Part shown: positions 40,196 through 48,483 of the stretch, one piece after another
Layout: every line of letters begins with the position of its first letter
Numbering within the stretch: position 1 is the stretch's first letter
The notes under the pieces: generated by a model
Database searches by the model: none
What the model was told of the DNA's origin: nothing
What the model saw: the letters and a program-made list of their open reading frames with translations, nothing else
Origin: Limnephilus marmoratus
Taxonomy: Eukaryota; Arthropoda; Insecta; Trichoptera; Limnephilidae
Direction: 5' to 3'
Length of the DNA: 64,000 nucleotides
Assembly: GCA_917880885.1 (NCBI GenBank)
Contig: OU862933.1
Span: 6,619,452-6,683,451 of the forward strand
Made by a program: the position numbers and the translations under genes

Positions 40196-43100
40196 ATATT
40201 GTAGGTAAAGTTAATTTAAGTGTGTTATTTTTAAATAAAAGTGTAGATACGCAGTTTATAATAATTAAAAACGGTAATTCTACGATTTTTGGTAGAAATT
40301 TTTTACAAGTTTTCGGTATCGGATTAAGTGGAATAAATTCGGTAAATACCAGTGAGACTAGTTGTGATAATCAATTAAATTTTCGTGATAGTTTAAAGAA
40401 AAAATATGCTCATGTGTTTTCAGAAAAATCGGGTAGGCTTATAGGTTATGAAGCTAACATCGAAGTTATTTCGGAGTTCAGGCCAAAGTTTGTAAATCCA
40501 AGACCGTTACCTTTTAGTTTACGTGGAAAGGTAGAGGAGGAATTAAATAAGATGTTACGTGAAGATATAATTGAAAAGGTAGAAATAAGTGATATGGCTA
40601 GTCCGATTGTTGTTGTAAAAAAGAAAGACGGTTCAATTAGAATTTGTACCGATTTTAAAACCACATTAAACCCTATGTTAGCGAAGTTGAAATATCCATT
40701 GCCTCGTATAGAAGATTTAATTTCATCTTTAAATGGTGCGAAATTTTTTGCGAAAATAGATTTGCGTAATGCTTTTGGTCAGATTTCGTTGAACGAGAAG
40801 TCGAGAAAATTATGTGTGATAAGTACGCATGTAGGTTTATTCAGGTATAAAGTATTGCCTTTCGGTTTGACCACAAGCCCGGCTATATTTATGCAAGTTA
40901 TTCAGGCGGTAGTAGGTAGACTTCGTAACGTTCGTATATTTCTAGATGATATTTTGTTGTTTGGAAATTCTGAAGAGGAATTATTTTCTATTTGTGAATC
41001 TGTACTTAGCAAGTTAAGTGATTGTGGTTTAACTATTAATGAAAATAAGTGTTCTTTTCTAGAAACTGAGATAGAATATTTAGGTTTTAGAATTTCGTGG
41101 AAAGGAGTTATGCCTTTAGAAAATAAAATCTGTGCGATTACTCAAATGGCAATACCGAGGAATGTTTCGGAACTTAGGAGTTTACTCGGGGTTATTTCTT
41201 ATTATAGAACTTTTGTTCACAATATTTCAGGTATTTTGTCTCCATTGTATAACTTGTTAAAAAGGGGAGTAAAGTATGTGTGGTCTGAGGAATGTAATAT
41301 TGCGTTTGAGCGAGTTAAGAAACTGCTGACGTCAGATAATATTTTAGTGCATTTTGATCCTAATTTACCAATTAAACTTATTTCAGACGCATCTGAAAAA
41401 GCGTCAGCAGCGGTGATTTGCCATGTATATGATAATGGTTTAGAGAGACCTATCGCATTTGCTAGCCGATTATTGTCAGAAACAGAATTAAAGTACTCTA
41501 TTTTAGATAAGGAAGCGTGTGCTATAATTTTTGGGTTGAAGAAATTCTTTCAGTATTTATACGGCAATAAATTTGTTTTGGCTTGCGACAATAAATCGTT
41601 AGTACACATTTTGAACACGGATAAGCAAGTACCTGTGCTGGCCGCTAACCGTCTGCAGAGGTACGCCCTAATACTCCAGACTTTTGACTATAGTATAGAG
41701 CATATTAAGTCAGGTGATAACAAAGCGGATTTCTTATCACGAATGCCGATTAATAATAAGGATAATTTAGATGTGTGTAGCGACGATATTGATGCTAGCG
41801 ATAATTTTTTAAATTATATTGATACTTTAAACGTGAATACGGTTGAGTCAGAGTTTGTGAACATAATCGAGTCAGAAACAACATTAAATGCGGAAACGAT
41901 GAAACAGTTTTCGATTAATGATGTAAATATAGCGAGCATTATCGAGTTCACAGCAAATGGTTGGCCGGATAAAAAGTTCTTAAAAGATGATTTATTGAAA
42001 TTCTGGTATTTTAGGGATAAATTATCGATTTATAATTCATGTTTATTTTATAATAATAAATTTGTAGTTCCAAGGGAATTAAGGGAGAGTATATTGAATT
42101 TTATACATCAATCGCATTTAGGCATTGTAAAATCAAAAAACCTTGCTCGAAATTATTTTTTTTGGCTCGGAATGAACAATGATATAGAAGCAACTGTGAA
42201 ACAGTGTGCTCGATGCATGGAATGTTTACCTACTCCATGTAAAGTTGAGTTGGCACCTTGGCCAATCAATGGGTTAATCTGGAGTAGATTGCATATCGAC
42301 TTCATGGGACCGTTGGGAGGTCATAATTTTTTAATTATTGTTGATGCAACTACAAAATGGATAGACTGTCATATTGTAAATAAGGTAGATTCGTTTTGTA
42401 CAATAAAAGTTTTGAAAAGATTATTTTCTATGTTCGGAATCCCGGAACAAATTGTAAGTGACAATGGTACAGCTTTCACATCGTCAGTTTTTAAGGAATT
42501 TTGTCATAATTATAATATAGAATCATTGACTTCAGCTGTACAGCATCCTGCTTCTAACGGTTTAGCTGAAAATGGGGTTAAAACAGTGAAGAATTTTTTG
42601 AAAAAAATTATGGTAAATAATAAATTTCCTACTGATTTTGAAGATAAACTTTTGACGTTTTTAGTTGATATTAGAAATACGCCTTCAATGTCTACGGGCA
42701 TTGAGCCTAGTAAATTAATGTTGGGTAGGAAGATTAGATCAATTTTTAATACGATTATTCCAATAGTGGATAATGTTGAGAGTCAAGGTTTTAAAGGAAT
42801 TGACAACACGGTTAAAAACAAAATGTTATTGAGCCAGCATAAACAGAAAAAGTATTATAGAGGAAGAAAATTTAAAAAGTACTTTGAGGTTGGTTCTAAA
42901 GTTTTAACCAGGGATTTAAGAAGTAATGATAATAAATGGATTTTAGGAAATTTTTTTAAAAGATTGGGGAATAGGATTTATTTAGTTAAAATTATGTCTA
43001 CGGGACAAATTTGGAAACGCCACCATGATCAGATTTCAGAGAGGAAGGTTAGGTGGGGGGAGTGTGACAGGTCTGATGATTTGCTGGACCTGGGTCCACT

Positions 43101-43209
43101 CTCGGATGTGGACATGACCAAATTTCCTAATTCCTCTAATTTTTGCAGGTCACCTATACCATGGGAGGGGAGGTTACGCCCTCGAGGTCAACGCCCACGC
43201 TACACGTGA
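40171..43209 (+). CDS. pol: Ty3/gypsy Pol (protease end, RT, RNase H, integrase)
   Basis: Frame of 1,012 codons that overlaps gag by 25 nt and should be entered by -1 frameshift; the ATG at 40171 is probably not used. First 50 residues: protease C-terminal half (STIFGRNFL). RT about 100-300, with DLRNAFGQI, LPFGLTTSP and FLDDILLF (catalytic DD near 260). RNase H begins near 400 (SDASEKASAAV, YSILDKEACAIIFG). Integrase: HHCC finger near 640-680 (HQSHLG, CARCMEC), then HIDFMG, SDNGTAF and ENGVKTVKN for the D,D,E triad. The C-terminus is proline/arginine-rich with no clear chromodomain. No stops; likely competent. Confidence 0.93.
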   Translation: MRYDGKRLNIVGKVNLSVLFLNKSVDTQFIIIKNGNSTIFGRNFLQVFGIGLSGINSVNTSETSCDNQLNFRDSLKKKYAHVFSEKSGRLIGYEANIEVISEFRPKFVNPRPLPFSLRGKVEEELNKMLREDIIEKVEISDMASPIVVVKKKDGSIRICTDFKTTLNPMLAKLKYPLPRIEDLISSLNGAKFFAKIDLRNAFGQISLNEKSRKLCVISTHVGLFRYKVLPFGLTTSPAIFMQVIQAVVGRLRNVRIFLDDILLFGNSEEELFSICESVLSKLSDCGLTINENKCSFLETEIEYLGFRISWKGVMPLENKICAITQMAIPRNVSELRSLLGVISYYRTFVHNISGILSPLYNLLKRGVKYVWSEECNIAFERVKKLLTSDNILVHFDPNLPIKLISDASEKASAAVICHVYDNGLERPIAFASRLLSETELKYSILDKEACAIIFGLKKFFQYLYGNKFVLACDNKSLVHILNTDKQVPVLAANRLQRYALILQTFDYSIEHIKSGDNKADFLSRMPINNKDNLDVCSDDIDASDNFLNYIDTLNVNTVESEFVNIIESETTLNAETMKQFSINDVNIASIIEFTANGWPDKKFLKDDLLKFWYFRDKLSIYNSCLFYNNKFVVPRELRESILNFIHQSHLGIVKSKNLARNYFFWLGMNNDIEATVKQCARCMECLPTPCKVELAPWPINGLIWSRLHIDFMGPLGGHNFLIIVDATTKWIDCHIVNKVDSFCTIKVLKRLFSMFGIPEQIVSDNGTAFTSSVFKEFCHNYNIESLTSAVQHPASNGLAENGVKTVKNFLKKIMVNNKFPTDFEDKLLTFLVDIRNTPSMSTGIEPSKLMLGRKIRSIFNTIIPIVDNVESQGFKGIDNTVKNKMLLSQHKQKKYYRGRKFKKYFEVGSKVLTRDLRSNDNKWILGNFFKRLGNRIYLVKIMSTGQIWKRHHDQISERKVRWGECDRSDDLLDLGPLSDVDMTKFPNSSNFCRSPIPWEGRLRPRGQRPRYT
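40183..40189 (+). promoter_or_regulatory. -1 ribosomal frameshift site GGGAAAA
   Basis: In the gag frame the heptamer reads G-GGA-AAA, matching X-XXY-YYZ. It is followed by GGT and the gag stop TAA. A -1 slip continues into pol as K-R-L-N-I-V-G. No obvious strong downstream pseudoknot was seen by eye. Confidence 0.75.
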
Positions 43210-43317
43210 AGAGCAAGAATAATTACACATACTATGGAATGGAAATATTTAGATATTATTGTTTTGTATAAATTTGTGAATAAAGAAATGTATGTAATTA
43301 GGTTTTAAGTGTGGGGG

Positions 43318-43477
43318 TGTGACGTATGTGTATGAGGGTGACGGCATGAGAGAGAGATAGCGAGTATGGGATGTATAAAAGGGATGTACCCGCTATTGAG
43401 CGCTCTCTCCATATTAACCTGGCAACCAATAAACATTGTAACATTAATAGATGTTATTACTACCCGAAGACACCACA
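43318..43477 (+). repeat. 3' LTR
   Basis: 160 bp, the same as the 5' LTR without TCCAA. Preceded by AAGTGTGGGGGTG, a short purine-rich tract that may be the polypurine primer. The target repeat CATC follows. Confidence 0.92.
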
Positions 43478-43481
43478 CATC

Positions 43482-44025
43482 TTTACAAATTCGCTATAAA
43501 TCTAAGGATGAATACATTTTTTACAGATTGCTCTATAAAAAACTCATACTTTCTACTTTAAGAACAGCTATGAACTTCCAGTGATCCCTTGACACTTGAC
43601 ACAAGGGCTTCATTGAACCTGCACGTGCCAAGCGGCGGTAATATCGGTGTACCTAAAGGGTCGTGCCTGGGGCCGACTCTATACTTATTATTATTATTAG
43701 TATTACTGTTATTAGCATGCATCGGTTCATCCTTTCACTCTCTGCGCTAAACGCGTTAACATTTCAAAATATCAATCCACGCAAGGCTACGTGACACCGC
43801 AAAGAGAAGAAGACAATAATTGAGGCGAGGCTTATTGGTTGGTACGTGAACTCAGTATTCTAGATTGCAATCTGTTTTGCAAGGCAAACAATACATGTGC
43901 AATAAGCGATATTGTTTTGTCGGATATCTACAGCGAGGAAGTGCTTGTATTCACTTCTTGAAATTATTGACCTTTCAGGCTCATGGTATGATTTCGGGAA
44001 TAATATAAATATATATATTTTTTTA
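43482..44025 (+). pseudogene. Scrap of LINE RT near 43610-43700 in unassigned DNA
   Basis: The plus strand reads NIGVPKGSCLGPTLYLLL at about 43646-43700, close to the RT motif GVPQGSxLGPxLF, then runs into an ATT tract. Nothing else in 43482-44025 is recognised. Confidence 0.5.
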
Positions 44026-44500
44026 CATTAGCTCCACACAGGAGGCCCTGAGGAAAATAATTCCCCTCAGGGCCTATGTCATCTTTGGGGATGCTGTGTG
44101 GAGGGTCTTTTCAAGGAAAGGAAGGAGAGGATGTTCTGGGAAGGAAAAAGGTATGAAGGGTGGGTAGGAAACTGAGAGTCAGTGTGTCTAAGGGTGACGA
44201 ACGTAGGTATGTATCTATCCCTCCCATTGCGGTGCAAGGCAACGTTTCGAGAGAGTCCTGCTGAAGAGGTCAAAAGATCTCCCTCAACCAGTCTCTCCCA
44301 ATCCGGCCTTCCACGCAGTTGGTGGACAGACGTATCCGCCGCCAAGATCCGGACAAACCTAACTCCATGAACCCGGGCACCCTTGCTAAGTCACCAAACT
44401 CAAACGTAGCGAACCACTTGGGATGACCTATGGCACAGGTGTTAATTATCCAATAAATGGTTCCCGGGGCGGCGGTACCCATACCCGCCTCCCAAATTGA
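44026..44500 (+). repeat. Repeat-B copy 4 (most complete)
   Basis: Starts TTAGCTCCACACAGGAGGCCCTGAGG; ends GGTTCCCGGGGCGGCGGTACCC...CCGCCTCC. 5' part folds in two layers: CTCCACACAG / CTGTGTGGAG outside, GGCCCTGAGG / CCTCAGGGCC inside. No tRNA-like boxes were found; the class is unknown. Confidence 0.88.
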
Positions 44501-45640
44501 AAATATATACGTTACAGCATGACAATTGCGTGTATAAGGGCGGGTTGAGGTTCAAACCCACCCATTGGCCTCAGTATTGCGTAGGAAATTAGTACCTGCT
44601 CGTAGATTACATTCCTGAAAAATAGAACAATATCTATTATTTGCCCTATCCCTTCAAAGTCAAATATAATCTAAGGAAATCCCTACCGAAGGCCTTGTAT
44701 TCTTTATTGAAACTCGCAATCCAAGGAATTGGAAAATTCATTATAATTTTTGTAATACCTCACGTACATGAAACTATTTATTTACTTGTTGATTATATTC
44801 ATTTGTTCATACAAAATCCATATGTACTTTTTTAATTATATAAGGCTTATAGTGCTATTTACATGAATATACTATTTCCGTAATTTAAATAATTTATTTA
44901 ATTGATATTTTAGCGTCAAAATTATAGATACATATATACAATGTTTGAAAATGTACCAATGTTGTCATTATGTACCTGCTGACAAACTACTTAAGTAGTT
45001 TAGCGGGTTTAAATGTAAATAAATAAATTAAAAATTAAAAAAATTAAAAAATAGTCCGATGAAAAATATTATAGCTTAAAAATATATATTCATATAATTG
45101 TATCAACATGTGTGCCGAATCTGAATAAAAAGGTTATTACATGAACGTAGAATTAATAAATCATTATTTTTTTAATTAATAAAACACCGTCACATTAAAA
45201 CCGTCCTGTTTGGTTGCCGTAATTCAATCGACAGTTTCTGACGTCACGATAAACAAAATGTCGAGAACCTGTCCACGTACGCATTCTACGTTCTACTTGC
45301 CAAGAACCTACATTGTTATTCTCATTGTGGAACTTATTGTGTAACTTCTATCACCTGTAATCTTCGATCAAGCACGTCTTGGTCGAAGCCTGTAATGGAT
45401 CACTAATATTTCAGCACCATTGGGTATTAATTATCATAACACCGTCGCAGACCTGTGAAAAGATACGAGGTATTATAATTGCAGGAACTGTGAAGCTGAA
45501 AGTATTCATTAAAAAAATATTGGCTCTTAAAAGAAGAAATTTACCTACGAATATCACTTTACCACAATCTGCCTTAATGGTGGGCACTATAAAGCCGTTC
45601 GAAACGCCGCGCCGTCCAACTTTTGTAAAGTGAGCTCAGG
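44501..45640. other. Mostly unassigned; LINE 3' UTR-like end at about 44940-45045
   Basis: GACAAACTACTTAAGTAGTTTAGCGGG at about 44981-45007, followed by TAAATAAATAAATTAAAAATT runs, matches GACAAACTACTAAAAAGTAGTTT in the LINE-E 3' UTR (minus strand of about 52209-52231). So the end of a LINE-E-like copy sits here on the plus strand. Frames at 44641-44835 and 45379-45633 are not recognised. Confidence 0.5.
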
Positions 45641-45816
45641 GGGCCTAGTCACTAATTTTTGTAAACCTCCGTTTCATGAAGTTACGGGTTTAGCTACGTC
45701 ACATACCCGTATTTTGACAGATTCGCCAACTTAAATAACAACAACAACGGGTATGTGACGTAGCTAAACCCGTAACTTCATGAAACGGAGGTTTACAAAA
45801 ATTAGTGACTAGGCCC
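45641..45816. mobile_element. MITE with perfect 70-bp inverted repeats
   Basis: 45641-45710 and 45747-45816 are exact complements; the spacer is 36 nt with ACAACAACA. The ends read GGGCCTAGTCACT. No coding. The perfect arms argue for recent origin or gene conversion between the arms. A target duplication is unclear. Confidence 0.85.
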
Positions 45817-45984
45817 ACAGGTGTCGTGCAATGTTTTTTCATTGCGAAATTTCTAGGTCATCGCAAATATTCATAACACCCCAACACATAAGACAAAATA
45901 TTTATTTCTAGTGCAACATTTCAAGTGTTTTTTCATCTACCGAGAGAAAAATTAAAATGGGCAAAACATACCGAATAAAGTCGG

Positions 45985-46212
45985 CTCTTTTCATGTGAAC
46001 ACCACACAAGAGTTCCAACAACCAGAGCCAGTGAGACTATGGAATTCCCAATTAGAGTGTGAGGCTGGTTGGAGTTGGGATGGAAAAAAGATTGGTGATA
46101 TGAAAAGGGGAAAGTATCTAGAAATTCTGATCTACTCACCAAACGCAACCAAAGACATTTTAAGCAACGTTATGATGGATTTTCACAAGGACGATACTGA
46201 GAATATCTACCA
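45985..46212 (-). mobile_element. SINE-A copy (reverse, headless)
   Basis: In reverse: AGATATTCTCAGTATCGTCC, AACGTTGCTTAAAATGTCTTTGG, CCATAGTCTCACTGGCTCTGG and CTTGTGTGGTGTTCAC match the SINE-A body to its 3' end. Confidence 0.8.
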
Positions 46213-46849
46213 CTCTCAACTATAGACTCGATTGAACGCTTTAAATAGCGCAAACTAATGAGGTGTTAACCTCATAGAACTTCAGTTATGTATTGTGCAG
46301 AATAAATATCAATAATATTAATAACCTTCTGGTTGGCATTGCAATTCACAGTAGTTAACTGTATAAGTTATAGAAAACGACCTCAAGAAGTGTATTTTTC
46401 TATTAAAGGCTGCATTATTTATAATACCTATAACCTGTACATAAATATACCAAACCACCCACAACCTGTATTTCTTTACGATCTCACAAGTTGTGATAAT
46501 GTGTTACAAAATTATTATTCTCATTAACTTCATAATCCTGCGAAATAACTTGTTACGATCTTCTGGAACGCGTGGAGAAGATCTTGAAAGAAATTGTCAC
46601 ACTGACTTGCACAAAACCTGCAAACTCGGTGTCAATAAAAACCGTGTCAAACGAAAATTTAAAATGCCAACATTTTGAAAATTGTTTCGAACTTCGAAAC
46701 TCTTGTCAAGTAAAAGCATAGTGCAAACTAGCAGAACTGAACATGACGTGACGAATAAATGTGACATTTTGCTTTTTCATGGATTACAGATGATAAAAAT
46801 TATGCTAAGAGCTTAAAATAGTTACTTTGAACTGAAAACTTACCGCCTG
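46213..46849. other. Unassigned stretch
   Basis: Small frames only; none convincing. Confidence 0.35.
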
Positions 46850-46900
46850 GAGAGTCTTACTCTTCGACCACGGCCTCCGTGGTCGAGGAGTGAGACTCTC
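46850..46900. repeat. Inverted duplicate of the SINE-A head
   Basis: 46850-46873 mirrors the first 24 bases of SINE-A copy 3 (46877-46900), 22 of 24 matching, with a 3-nt centre CCT. Confidence 0.85.
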
Positions 46901-47270
46901 GACTCACAATCCGAAGGTCACGGATTCGATCCCAGCGCGCCGCGGCCGGTGTGCGCAAATAAATTTTATTTGTTTAATGTGTGGTATTTCACAATTAATT
47001 AATTAAAAATAATATGTAGTATATTTGCAGCACGTTCCAGAGTAGAAGATACTCTCAGATATCGCCCTGGTGTAAGACTACCATTCAGAATTGAAATGTT
47101 GCTTGAAATGGCTTTAGGCGTGTTTGGTGACTAGATCTGAATAGCCAGGTATTTTACCCTCTCCCATCTCTTTCCCCTCCCCACTACCTTCGGTTTCACA
47201 ACATACATGGGGATGCCATAGTCTCACTGGCTCCAGAAGGGAGCAGTTGGGACTGTTGTGCGGTATTCGT
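46874..47270 (+). mobile_element. SINE-A copy 3
   Basis: Head with A-box-like GTGGTCGAGGAGTGAGACTC and a degenerate B box GGATTCGATCCC (46922-46933). An extra GCGCGCCGCGGCCG is inserted after the head compared with copies 1 and 2. The body, with GAAATGTTGCTTGAAATGGC, runs to GTGCGGTATTC. Confidence 0.85.
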
Positions 47271-47507
47271 ATTTTATAAAAGCAAAAACTGAGTTATTTT
47301 TCGGTGCTGGGGCTCACCGTTTAATGATTTTTACTGTTACTATAAAAATATTAGCAGATAAAAACCCTAGGCCCTGCATGCGGCTTTTTGATCGGCTTCC
47401 CCCCACATTAGTAAAGTTCGCTGAGAGTACAGTTTTGCACCTTTGTTATTATAATTATTACAACAGCAATTATTAGAATGTGTGTAAAAAATTGCTTAGG
47501 TACCTAA

Positions 47508-47657
47508 GGGAACCCATACTACGTGACCAACTGTTGCAATTTTTAACCCCCCCGGTGACCAAAAACCTAAGCCCGCCGCCGCTCATTTGTACCAAGCGTG
47601 ACATTTTGAAGACCCCCCCCCCCCCCTAAGCGTGTCACTTAGTATGGGTACGTTCCC
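47508..47657. mobile_element. Short C-rich MITE
   Basis: GGGAACCCATACTACGTGAC at the left and, read inward from the right, GGGAACGTACCCATACTAAGTGACAC. CTAA before and TAAC after the element leave TAA as a possible target. The interior has C runs (47547-47553, 47615-47628). Confidence 0.7.
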
Positions 47658-47732
47658 TAACCATTTTTCTGTACAAATAAAAACAATTCGTGAATGCCGA
47701 CGTAGTATATGAAGTACCTACGGTCTTCAAAA

Positions 47733-47850
47733 CTCGACGATCCGAGACGATCTAAACATTGAACCACTGCCACTCTTCATAGAAAAATCTCAACTGAGAT
47801 GGCCGGGGCATGTACTAAGAATGTTCTGGGAAAATCGGAAAATTGCTCGG
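47733..47850 (+). pseudogene. LINE C-terminal scrap
   Basis: Plus strand reads STIRDDLNIEPLPLFIEKSQ then LRWPGHVLRM, the widely shared post-RT motif of LINE proteins (...L.VEPL..RIE.SQLRW.GHV.RM). Only about 38 codons remain. Confidence 0.75.
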
Positions 47851-47869
47851 GGAAATTTTATTTTATATT

Positions 47870-48429
47870 AGTCATTTATCTTTTTGATATTTGAATTTTG
47901 GAAATTTCGCATGCCGAGAAATTTTTATTTTTCAGTAAAATCTTCTGGGAAAATTTGGAAAGTCGGATATATATTTTTTTTTTTATTTAAAACTTTCCCT
48001 CCCAAATTTCGGAATATGGGAGAGGAAATTTTTATGAAAGCATTTATCTTTTTGATTTTGTTTTTAGTTTGGAATTTTTTTACGTTGTTAAATTTTTTAT
48101 CCAGGAAAAAATATATTTTGTTTTATATTCTAAATATTTTTTTATTTTTTTATTTTTTTTTTATTTATTTCAAGATTTTTTTTTGTTTACATATTTCAAA
48201 TGGTTACATAATATGGTAGGTTATAAAATATTTGACATTTTATTCTACTACTCCATAAGTTGAGCTCTAGGAGCTCGTGTTTATGGGAGGAGTATTTACA
48301 TGCAAATAAAAATAATGATGTTCCAATGAGTGTAAACAATTATCAAAGAACTTATGAAATAAAAGTTCAACATTATTTTAGATAAGTACACAATTAAGAA
48401 AAAAATATAGTTAATGAAGGACAATAACA
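47870..48429. other. Low-complexity A/T stretch with a GAGCTC palindrome
   Basis: T-rich runs at 47970-48185. At 48245-48295 ACTCCATAAGTTGAGCTC-TAG-GAGCTCGTGTTTATGGGAGGAGT is an imperfect palindrome; half of it recurs at 31308-31332. Confidence 0.5.
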
Positions 48430-48483
48430 ATCATTGTTTTTTTAAATATTAAATATTACAATTTTCAGTAGGGGTAATTTACA

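Larger units (their letters stand above)
38494..43477 (+). mobile_element. Ty3/gypsy LTR retrotransposon, recent insertion
   Basis: LTRs at 38494-38658 and 43318-43477 begin TGTGACG and end ACCACA. The two copies match base for base except for five extra bases (TCCAA) in the 5' copy. CATC directly precedes (38490-38493) and follows (43478-43481): a 4-bp target duplication. Order inside: leader, gag with protease start, pol. No env is present. Confidence 0.95.

Noticed and set aside
38494..43477. Endogenous retrovirus with env
   Set aside because: After the integrase only about 100 bp separates pol from the 3' LTR; no env frame exists.
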